Shown here piece after piece: positions 34,681 to 42,660 of a DNA stretch of 64,000 nucleotides. The stretch is from Chitinophaga horti (GTDB lineage Bacteria > Bacteroidota > Bacteroidia > Chitinophagales > Chitinophagaceae). How positions within the stretch are numbered: the first letter of the stretch is position 1; each line of letters begins with the position of its first letter. Location: NCBI RefSeq assembly GCF_022867795.2, contig NZ_CP107006.1, positions 620,001 to 684,000 on the forward strand. The letters are read 5' to 3'. The position numbers and the translations under genes are program-made. Under the pieces are notes generated by a model, which saw only the letters and a list, made by a program, of their open reading frames with translations, had not been told where the DNA came from and did no database searches.

Positions 34681-36120
34681 TTAAAAAACGGGTTCCAGCC
34701 TGATGTAATCACACACCAGCAGGTTTGCGTTTGCGGCGGTGGAGTTAGCTGCTGTTAAGTAAATAGTGAACGATGGTTGATATTGGCTCATAGTAAACTC
34801 ACCCAGGTATACTTCCGAATAGGTGTTCGGCGTAACGGTCACGTAAGGCAACAACATGGTCGTTGGCTCTCCGATGGATACTTTCTGTGTAAAGTTTACG
34901 GTGATAATATTATCGTTCGCCGCTACCCAGTAGGCTTTAAATTTCATGCTGGGCACGTTGTTAATTACATACCCCAGGCTGAACTGCGCTGTACCATGAC
35001 CATTCGCCACCACATCGCGGAAGGGCAGGCCGGTAAGGGTGTTGATACGATCGCGAACGTACATGTTGCCGCGTTTCTCTGCGGTAATGAAACGCCAGTT
35101 TTCTCCCTCTACCCGGTATTGTTTGAACTTTTCCGAAGGTTTCACTTCGGCTTTGGTCATGATGTACACATTGCCGTTGCTGGTTTTGATCGTTTGTTTG
35201 ATGGTTAGTTTGCTTACTGGCACTTTCACATTGAACTTCGATAACAAGGTGTCCGGCAGGTCGGCGTCGCGGTAGAGGGTGTCGCGGGCGAGGTCTTTTA
35301 CCACGGTCCATTGTGCGAAGAGGGCGGTACTGTCTGCAGTGCTGCCAGTGGTGTAAGGCAGGAACTTGGCCACTTCCGCGTCCCAGGCAGCATCTTCCAG
35401 CACGAACAGGGAGAAGTTTTTACTTTCATCACGCAGATCATACACGTTTTGCCAGAAGAGGTTCGAGCGGATGGAATCGGTGCCGGGTTTGTAAACGGGC
35501 ATACCGGTATTCGGATCAATGCCGATCTGTTCTGCATTGGTGGCATCAAACACATTACGGAACAGCGACAACAGGTAGGCCTTTTGTTTGGCGGGAATAG
35601 CGGCGTTGTTTTCCAGCGTTTGCCAGGCATTGGCGAGCACCGGCAAAGGTTTGTCGATGATCTGCAATACGCCGTTCTTCACTTGTTTGTCGGCAGCTGT
35701 AATGGTCGCCTGTTCTATCGTTTTGCCTTGGAAGTTCGCGTACTTGCCGTTCAGGAACGCAATACGGTGCTGCGTGGTGGCCTGTGCCGAATACTGTGAT
35801 TGCAACGCAATGTGGTTCTCGATAAAACGGTTCAGTTTCGCGGTGTCGCTTACAATGCCCGCATCCAGGTTGGCCAGTGCGTCGTTGGTCGGCGCAAATA
35901 CGGTAAATGTTTTAGAAGAGGATAATACTTTGTCGTAGCCGGATTTCGCCAGCAGCTCCGCAAACTTGCTCAGCGAAGCTTCGGATTGTATCTGGGCCAG
36001 CAGGGTGTTGGACAGGGAAGCATCGTTGAGGGCGTTGTGTTCGTCCCACTTCTCGCAGCCCGTCACGGCGGTGGCGCCCAGTGCGATAGCCAGTAATATT
36101 TTATAGATGTTGATGCGCAT
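34681..36120 (-). CDS. Fasciclin (FAS1) lipoprotein with C-terminal beta domain (479 aa)
   Basis: A lipoprotein with Cys22 (TAVTGC). Residues about 35-165 form a FAS1 domain (LSKFAELLAKSGYDKVLSSSKTFTVFAPTNDALANL ... NGVLQIIDKPL). A second, divergent FAS1-like region spans about 170-320. The last 150 residues are a beta-rich region ending NLLVCDYIRLEPVF, an end seen in jelly-roll carbohydrate-binding-like domains. It probably sits on the cell surface and may bind glycan or the SusCD complex; this is inferred from position between the FAS1 lipoprotein and SusC genes (14- and 10-bp gaps). It has no catalytic motif. Confidence 0.78.
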   Translation of the reverse strand: MRINIYKILLAIALGATAVTGCEKWDEHNALNDASLSNTLLAQIQSEASLSKFAELLAKSGYDKVLSSSKTFTVFAPTNDALANLDAGIVSDTAKLNRFIENHIALQSQYSAQATTQHRIAFLNGKYANFQGKTIEQATITAADKQVKNGVLQIIDKPLPVLANAWQTLENNAAIPAKQKAYLLSLFRNVFDATNAEQIGIDPNTGMPVYKPGTDSIRSNLFWQNVYDLRDESKNFSLFVLEDAAWDAEVAKFLPYTTGSTADSTALFAQWTVVKDLARDTLYRDADLPDTLLSKFNVKVPVSKLTIKQTIKTSNGNVYIMTKAEVKPSEKFKQYRVEGENWRFITAEKRGNMYVRDRINTLTGLPFRDVVANGHGTAQFSLGYVINNVPSMKFKAYWVAANDNIITVNFTQKVSIGEPTTMLLPYVTVTPNTYSEVYLGEFTMSQYQPSFTIYLTAANSTAANANLLVCDYIRLEPVF

Positions 36121-36134
36121 TGTTCGTTTGTTTT

Positions 36135-37835
36135 CTAGTTATACTTCTTAGACCCGTCTGTAGCAAACTTCGGCAGCAGCTGGTTGTCGTCAACCGGGAT
36201 GATGTGGATCATGTCGAGGTAGTTGTTGTTCTGCGTGCCGCTGATCGGGATAATGCGGATCAACTGGCGCTGTGTGGTTTTAAACTCATAAGTACCTACC
36301 AGTTTACCTGCGTAGTTAGAGTCGGCTGAGTACGCACGGGTTTCGGTATACTGTTTCCAGCCGATGGCTTCCAGCTCGGTATCGCTGCCTTTCGGACGCA
36401 GCTCGGTGAAGTTGAACGTACGTGGCATCAGTTCGCCGTTAACGGTCACCTGGCACAGCTGGTTGGAGCTGGATGACTGTTTACTGCGGGAATAACACAT
36501 CCATATTTTATACTTGCCTTTTACAATAGGTGGCGTTACCATTTCCCACCAGATCGGGCGGTTGGGCAGGCCCAGTGGCAATTGGTTTACGTCGTTGTTC
36601 ACGGCATAACGGCCAACGCTGTTGGTGGAGTTGTAGTAGTAGGTAAAGGTATTAGTACCCGCCAGCGGACCCCATCCCCAGTAAATATCTTTCAACGGCT
36701 GATCGGCCTCTGTTTGCCTTCTGAAGTCAAAGTTGGCTTTGCGGTAGTTGGCCGGCATCTTCATGATCTCGGTAAAGGTGCTCACGTCCCAGTATACAGC
36801 TGTTGGTGGGCGGTACTTAGCGGTAAAGTGACCGCCTGCATCGTGCCAAACGCCATTGCTGGCAGCGTTGTCGCTCACATCGCGGATAAGGGTTACGCCT
36901 TTTTCCAGCACGCCGTTGAACATGTCTTCATTCAGAATTACTTCTGAATTGATAAGTTGCGTGCTCACCACTTCCTGCGGTTGCAGGGTCTGGTGGGCAG
37001 ATGTAGAAATGATATCACCCAGGAACTTCACACCGGTGAGGATGTGATACGCTACATAAATATGCAGACTGTCAGCCGGGTTAGTCGGATTGCCGGTGTT
37101 GGAATATTTTGCTTTAAGATCGGCGTAAGAATGAATGCCGCTGTCGGCCAATACCCGGTTGCTTTCTGCGAGCAGTGTCATCCAGCGTTTGCTGGTATCT
37201 GCATCCACTGTGTTCAGTCGCTCGTACAAACCGGTTTCTTTGATCGCCTGTACAAAGATGGAGAACTCCGGTTTGGCTTCCAGTTGTTTGGCCAGGGTGG
37301 TAGTAGAAGGCTGCAGTACATGGTCTATCTCGTGGATGAAGCCGTTGCCTACACGCACGTTCGATTTGATCACCAGCGCCTGCCTGTTTACGATAAAGCT
37401 GGAGCTGCCGCCTTTATTGCTTACACCGGTAATGAGGTATTGACCGTACAAGGTTGGTACCGGCAATTTACCGTCTTTAAAGGAAGTAGTCGTCAGCGTA
37501 TCCATGATCAGGTGGAACTGTACGATGCTTTTCAATGTTTCAATATTGGCAGCTTCCACGCTGGAGAAGCCCGATTGTGTGAGCCAGGTCTTTACCGCGC
37601 TGTTGGTCGGTGCGAAGAAGGTGTAGGCGCCATAGGCATTCAGGAACGCGGAGGTCTCTGTACGGTCCAGCACCTGTTTGAACAGGGAGAAGGAGTCTGG
37701 GTATTTTTCCAGGTAGCCAACTATGTTCACATCTCCTGTAGTCTCTATCTTAATCTCCATCTTCTGGCACGATTGCACCACTGCAAAGGAGAGGAGCAGA
37801 CTAACCGCTACGAGGTATGAAAGTTTATTTTTCAT
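36135..37835 (-). CDS. Fasciclin (FAS1) lipoprotein with two FAS1 units and C-terminal beta domain (566 aa)
   Basis: A lipoprotein with Cys23 (VVQSC). FAS1 unit 1 spans about 38-185 (DSFSLFKQVLDRTETSAFLNAYGAYTFFAPTNSAVKTWL ... NGFIHEIDHVLQP). Unit 2, about 185-345, includes FSIFVQAIKETGLYERL. Residues 345-566 are beta-rich and end NYLDMIHIIPVDDNQLLP, matching the D-[YM]-I-x-[LI]-x-P-V end of the neighbouring 479-aa protein. The gene follows the first SusD gene, the usual place of a surface glycan-binding protein in such loci, so that role is proposed. Gaps to its neighbours are 14 bp each. Confidence 0.78.
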   Translation of the reverse strand: MKNKLSYLVAVSLLLSFAVVQSCQKMEIKIETTGDVNIVGYLEKYPDSFSLFKQVLDRTETSAFLNAYGAYTFFAPTNSAVKTWLTQSGFSSVEAANIETLKSIVQFHLIMDTLTTTSFKDGKLPVPTLYGQYLITGVSNKGGSSSFIVNRQALVIKSNVRVGNGFIHEIDHVLQPSTTTLAKQLEAKPEFSIFVQAIKETGLYERLNTVDADTSKRWMTLLAESNRVLADSGIHSYADLKAKYSNTGNPTNPADSLHIYVAYHILTGVKFLGDIISTSAHQTLQPQEVVSTQLINSEVILNEDMFNGVLEKGVTLIRDVSDNAASNGVWHDAGGHFTAKYRPPTAVYWDVSTFTEIMKMPANYRKANFDFRRQTEADQPLKDIYWGWGPLAGTNTFTYYYNSTNSVGRYAVNNDVNQLPLGLPNRPIWWEMVTPPIVKGKYKIWMCYSRSKQSSSSNQLCQVTVNGELMPRTFNFTELRPKGSDTELEAIGWKQYTETRAYSADSNYAGKLVGTYEFKTTQRQLIRIIPISGTQNNNYLDMIHIIPVDDNQLLPKFATDGSKKYN

Positions 37836-37849
37836 AACAGGGGAATTAA

Positions 37850-39349
37850 TTATTTATAGAAAGGATTTTGTACCAGTAATGTGTTCGATTGTATCTCATA
37901 CAGGAAGATCGGGAAGTAAAGGCTGTTCTCGTCTCTCAGTGTATTGAAAGCCACCTGCTGCCTTTCCTTCGGGATGCTGATCGATACCATGTCCAACAGG
38001 TAGCGGCGGTTCAGGAAGTTGTTACGTTTTGCGTTGCGCAACACATCGTACCAGCGTTTACCTTCAAAAGCAAATTCACGTTGGCGTTCAGCAAGAATAA
38101 ATTCTTCCATGTTCTCCTGGCTGGTAGAGTCCATAGAAAGACCAACTTCCAGTGCGTTCGCGCGGTTGCGGATGTTCATTACCAGGCGGGAAGCTTCCAG
38201 CGGCTGATTCAGCTGGTTGATGGCTTCTGCCTTCATGAGTAATATATCTGCGTAACGATAAAAGATCCAGTGTGCAAAGGATTGTTCCTGTGAGCGCAGC
38301 TCGGTGCCGGCATCATTCGCGCCGATGTATTTCCAGATGGTGGCATCGTTGGCGCGGAGGGAGCAGCCGTCGCCGCGTTTGTCTTCCTGCGGTGGAATGT
38401 TGGTCGCATCCTGTCCAAACACCATTTCCATCAGGTGCGGAGCGGCGCCCCAGCGGCGGGTGCTGATCAACATCATCGGGTGAAAGCTGTTGGTCTTCTG
38501 GGCGCTGAATTGCAGTTCAAAAATGCTCTCGGCAGAATTGCCCCTGTAGTACAACGCATCAAACAGGGAGGTGGTAGTACCCACCAGTCCGAAGTTGCCG
38601 GAGTTGATTACCTTGTCGCACTCGTTTGCGCATTGCTGGTATTTTTCACGCCACAGGTACACGTCTGCCAGGATAGCGTTCACCGTATAACGGGTGGCGC
38701 GGCCTTTATCGCGGTCGATGTTGCCATAGGTAGTCGGCAGCAACGGCTCGGCAGTAGTGAGATCCAGTTCAATCTGGTTCAATACGCTGTCGGCACTGCT
38801 CTTCGCCAATGGCTTAATATCCTCGTCGCTGATGGTAGCCGTGAGTTTTAACGGTACTTCTTTAAAGGTGCGCACCAGGTAAAAGTACATGAGCGCGCGG
38901 ATGGTACGGGCTTCGCCGATCGCCCTGTCCAGGTGTGCCTGGGTGAAGGTGTTATCGTTCTTCAGCACGCCTGGTGCCAGCTCAATAACGGTATTGCAAT
39001 AGTTGATGGTTTCGTACAGTGAACGCCAGTTGCTGAAAGCATTGGTGGGCAGGATGTTCCAGTTCACAATATCAAGCTCACTCGAGGTGGCTCTGAAGCC
39101 GGGAGTAACCATGTCGGTACGGGCTTCGCCCCAAATGAACAGGTATTCCGGTAAAGGGGGCAGGCCAGTGGTGCCGCTGCCGAGCATGGAGGCGTAAATG
39201 CCTGTCACCGCAGCGTCCACCTGTTCTTTCGTTTTCCAGAACTCCTCACGCACGATGCCGTCCTGCGGTTTCAACTCCAGCCACTTGTCGCAGGAGCTGA
39301 GGCCGAGCGTTGCCGCCAATAAACATGTATATATCAGTTTGTGCTTCAT
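37850..39349 (-). CDS. SusD/RagB-family lipoprotein (pair 1)
   Basis: A 499-aa surface lipoprotein, lipobox at Cys20 (GLSSC), followed by DKWLELKPQDGIVREEFWKTKEQVDAAVTGIYASM, the standard SusD beginning. Helical repeats (RAIGEARTIRALMYFYLVRTFKEVPL) and the conserved C-terminal MEEFILAERQREFAFEGKRWYDVLRNAKR and SLYFPIFLYEIQSNTLLVQNPFY segments are present. It works as the substrate-capturing lid of the SusC encoded 19 bp upstream. This protein is closer to the canonical SusD pattern than the 586-aa one of pair 2, suggesting the two pairs take up different parts of the same polysaccharide. Confidence 0.94.
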   Translation of the reverse strand: MKHKLIYTCLLAATLGLSSCDKWLELKPQDGIVREEFWKTKEQVDAAVTGIYASMLGSGTTGLPPLPEYLFIWGEARTDMVTPGFRATSSELDIVNWNILPTNAFSNWRSLYETINYCNTVIELAPGVLKNDNTFTQAHLDRAIGEARTIRALMYFYLVRTFKEVPLKLTATISDEDIKPLAKSSADSVLNQIELDLTTAEPLLPTTYGNIDRDKGRATRYTVNAILADVYLWREKYQQCANECDKVINSGNFGLVGTTTSLFDALYYRGNSAESIFELQFSAQKTNSFHPMMLISTRRWGAAPHLMEMVFGQDATNIPPQEDKRGDGCSLRANDATIWKYIGANDAGTELRSQEQSFAHWIFYRYADILLMKAEAINQLNQPLEASRLVMNIRNRANALEVGLSMDSTSQENMEEFILAERQREFAFEGKRWYDVLRNAKRNNFLNRRYLLDMVSISIPKERQQVAFNTLRDENSLYFPIFLYEIQSNTLLVQNPFYK

Positions 39350-39368
39350 TTTCGCTTCTTTTTTTGAG

Positions 39369-42300
39369 TTAGAACCCAGCTACCAGGCCGATGGTGAATA
39401 TTTTTGCAGGTGGCGTCATCGAGTAATCGTACGCAATCCTGAACGGATCGGAGCCGGTGGCGGTTATCTCGGGGTCCTGACCGGTATAACGGGTAAGGGT
39501 AAACAGGTTTTCCGCAGTTACATATGCGCTCAGGTTCTTCATCTTCAGTTTGTTGTTCACGAACTTAGGATCGAAGGTGTAGCGGCCGGTAATGGTACGG
39601 AAGCGCACGAAAGAGGCATTCTCCACATAACGATCGCTGCCCAGCCAGTTGTAACCGCCGTTGATCAGCGCACGCGGAATGTCGGTTACGTCGCCTTCTT
39701 TGCGCCAGCGGCGTAATACCGCGGTGCTCTGGTTGTCGAAGAAGTACATATTGGTAGTGTTCATCTTCGTACCGTTGATGATGTCGTAACCTAACCTGAA
39801 GTTGAAGAAGGTAGAAATAAAGAATTTATTCTTCCATGCGAACGAAGGACCGAAACCGCCCGACAGCTTAGGGTTGCTGTTACCAAGGTATACAACGTCC
39901 ATATAGTTGATGTTGCCGTCGTGGTTAATGTCTTCATACATCGCGTCGCCCGGCTGGAAGGTGTAATCCAGGGTAGGGTAGCCGAAGCGGGTATATACCA
40001 CCTGGCCGGTAGGGCCCAGTATCGGTTTGCCATCCGGACCTTTCGCACGGGTAGCTTCTCTGTCGGTGTATACGCCTTTGTAACGGTAACCATAGAACGA
40101 ACCGAAAGGATTGTCGATCTGTAACAGGCGCATATACTCACCCAGCCTGGTTACATCGCCTTGTGTGCTTGGATAGAACTCGGAGATCTCGCGGATGATG
40201 TTTTCGTTACGGGAGATGTTCAGGTTAAAACCGATGTTCCAGTCCTTACGTTTGATTGGTGTGGTCCACATCGCTACTTCCCAACCCTGGTTGTCGAGCG
40301 TACCCACGTTCATGTTCACGCCACTGTAACCGTTGTAGGAGCCGATCTGCAGACCGTTAAAGAACAGGTCTTTGGTACGGTTGCGGTATATATCCACATC
40401 TGCTCTGAAACGACCGCCCCACATAGAAATGTTACCACCGATGTTGCTGCCGTGAATGGTTTGCCAGCGGAGGTTTTTCAGTTCCATCGTTGCCGGGAAT
40501 ACGCCTGCTTCGCCCAGGTAGCTCCAGTTGTAGGTAGCGTAACGGTTGTAGAAGGTATAGTCGTAACGTGGTGCCTCGCCGCTCTGGCCATAGCTGGCGC
40601 GGAAGCTGAGGTCATCCAGTATTTTTATCTTGTTCAGGAAGTTTTCTGCAGACAGCCTCCATCTTACCGAGATGGAAGGGAAGGTGCCGTAACGGTAGTT
40701 CGGGCCGAAGCGGGAGTTACCGTCGCCGCGGATCGTTGCGTTCACAATGTATTTCTCTTTCCAATCGTATTGAGCAGTAATTACCGCGCCAATTGCACGT
40801 GTTTGCGAAATGCCTGAAGCTGCGTTCAGCTCCTGGTTCTGTGTACGTGAAGGTGCGCTCGGATCAGTAATCAAAGAAGATGCTGTGTTAGAGGTCATCA
40901 GCTCCTGGCTTACTGCCTTCGCATCACTGCCAATCACGCTCAGGAAGGTGAGCAGGTGATGGTCCGGATTCTTGAACTGTGGAGTGTATACCAGATCGAA
41001 CTTGGTAACGATGTTGAATACATCAATGTCGCCGTCGTAAGCACGGTTTACCACTGTTTCTGTATTCGGGCGGCCAGTGGCGATTTGTGGCAGGAAGCTT
41101 TTATTTTTCGTGTTGTTGATGTCAAACTGAACGTCCATGGTGGTTTTCAGCACGTCTTTGATGATGTCGTAGTTGAGCTGGAACCTGGGTATCACCCTGT
41201 CGCCACCAACGGTATACTTGGCTTTATCGGCCATGGCTACCGGGTTAAAGATACGACTATAAGTACCCTGGATGTTCGATACCGGTGAGAAGTAGTTAGG
41301 CGTAAGGTTGCCGTTTTCGTCATATTCAAAAACGCTCATGTTCGGCATCTTAATATACGCCATACCGCGGATCGCACCGTCTTTGTCGCTCAGGTAGCTG
41401 CGCTGCAGGTCGCTGTGCGTGTACGCGATGCTGGTGAATATGCGGATCTTTTCAGAAATGTAATAGTCAAGGTTGATACGTGTGCTGATCCTTTTAAGGC
41501 CTGTACCCAGTGTGGTACCTTTTTGGTTAAAGAAGCCGGTAGAAGCAAAGTAGCGGGCTTTTTCACCACCACCACTCATGCTGATATTGTGGTCCTGCAG
41601 GTTACCTACCTGTGAGATGGCATCAATCCAGTTTACGTTGTTGCTGTAGTTATGGTACCAGTAAGGATCGTTCGGGTCGTAATTGAACTCGCGTACGGTG
41701 GTAGTGTTTAATGGCAGGCCGGTACGGTTCATAAACGCCTCGGGGATGAGGGTAGAGTACTGGTCGCCGCTCAGCAAAGGCAGCGCTTCCGGCAGGTAAG
41801 ACTTGGAGCCTTTAAACGTATACGTAATGGCAGGTTTACCAATGTTGCCACGTTTAGTCGTGATCACCAGTACGCCGTTCGCTGCGCGGGAACCCCATAC
41901 TGCGGTGGCGGCCGCATCTTTCAGTACGCTGATGTCTTTGATATCTGCCGGTGAAATGTTCAATAACTGTGCATATCCCTGCTCGTCTGCTGCGCCAAAG
42001 TTAAAGTCGCCGGGGATCTCTGTTTCCAGGGGCATACCATCTACTACGATCAGTGGGTTACCGGTGCTGCTGATCGATGATACACCACGGATACGGATGT
42101 TCATCGCTGCTCCCGGATCGCCGCTCGTAGCAGTAATATCCACACCGCTCAAACGGCCCTGCAATGCCTGGTCAATACTGGCGGCCTGCATCTCTTCCAG
42201 TTCTTTCGCATTGATCTTCGCGATCGAGAGGGTGGAGTTACGTTCCTTGATGGGTAGCATACCATTGTTGGTCATACGACCACCCATGATTTCCACCGTG

Positions 42301-42644
42301 TTAAGGTCCGTGCTGCCGCTCACCATCTGGAAGTTAACGGTGGTGCGGCCTTGCAAGGTTTGTGAGTTGGTACGGTAACCGATGTAGGAGGCGGTGATCT
42401 TGTTCTTCAGGTTACTTACGCGTAACACGTAGTTGCCTTCCACATCGGTGGCGGTGCCTTTAATAATACGGCCATCGGCATCAACCTCGGCAACGGATAC
42501 CCCAATGAGGGCGTCCTTTGTTTTGGAGTCGAGCACCTTCCCTTTAATGAGGGTGCCTTCCGCCGGGGCCTGCGCCTGCGCAGCGGCGGTGTAAATGCCG
42601 AGCAGCGCGCATATGCAAGCTATCTTTTTTATAAAATTCAGCAT
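39369..42644 (-). CDS. SusC/RagA-family TonB-dependent transporter (pair 1)
   Basis: A 1091-aa outer-membrane transporter. A signal peptide (to about residue 24) is followed by the carboxypeptidase-like domain (IKGKVLDSKTKDALIGVSVAEVD), and the plug domain: IDQALQGRLSGVDITATSGDPGAAMNIRIRGVSSIS, then ISPADIKDISVLKDAAATAVWGSRAANGVLVITTKRG. These are textbook SusC signatures. The barrel ends with IFTIGLVAGF, with a terminal aromatic residue for outer-membrane insertion. No STN domain is present, so it is not itself an anti-sigma signalling receptor. The gene is followed after 19 bp by its SusD gene and preceded by the 738-aa FAS1 lipoprotein gene (16 bp). Confidence 0.95.
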   Translation of the reverse strand: MLNFIKKIACICALLGIYTAAAQAQAPAEGTLIKGKVLDSKTKDALIGVSVAEVDADGRIIKGTATDVEGNYVLRVSNLKNKITASYIGYRTNSQTLQGRTTVNFQMVSGSTDLNTVEIMGGRMTNNGMLPIKERNSTLSIAKINAKELEEMQAASIDQALQGRLSGVDITATSGDPGAAMNIRIRGVSSISSTGNPLIVVDGMPLETEIPGDFNFGAADEQGYAQLLNISPADIKDISVLKDAAATAVWGSRAANGVLVITTKRGNIGKPAITYTFKGSKSYLPEALPLLSGDQYSTLIPEAFMNRTGLPLNTTTVREFNYDPNDPYWYHNYSNNVNWIDAISQVGNLQDHNISMSGGGEKARYFASTGFFNQKGTTLGTGLKRISTRINLDYYISEKIRIFTSIAYTHSDLQRSYLSDKDGAIRGMAYIKMPNMSVFEYDENGNLTPNYFSPVSNIQGTYSRIFNPVAMADKAKYTVGGDRVIPRFQLNYDIIKDVLKTTMDVQFDINNTKNKSFLPQIATGRPNTETVVNRAYDGDIDVFNIVTKFDLVYTPQFKNPDHHLLTFLSVIGSDAKAVSQELMTSNTASSLITDPSAPSRTQNQELNAASGISQTRAIGAVITAQYDWKEKYIVNATIRGDGNSRFGPNYRYGTFPSISVRWRLSAENFLNKIKILDDLSFRASYGQSGEAPRYDYTFYNRYATYNWSYLGEAGVFPATMELKNLRWQTIHGSNIGGNISMWGGRFRADVDIYRNRTKDLFFNGLQIGSYNGYSGVNMNVGTLDNQGWEVAMWTTPIKRKDWNIGFNLNISRNENIIREISEFYPSTQGDVTRLGEYMRLLQIDNPFGSFYGYRYKGVYTDREATRAKGPDGKPILGPTGQVVYTRFGYPTLDYTFQPGDAMYEDINHDGNINYMDVVYLGNSNPKLSGGFGPSFAWKNKFFISTFFNFRLGYDIINGTKMNTTNMYFFDNQSTAVLRRWRKEGDVTDIPRALINGGYNWLGSDRYVENASFVRFRTITGRYTFDPKFVNNKLKMKNLSAYVTAENLFTLTRYTGQDPEITATGSDPFRIAYDYSMTPPAKIFTIGLVAGF

Positions 42645-42660
42645 AGCAGAAATGTTATTC

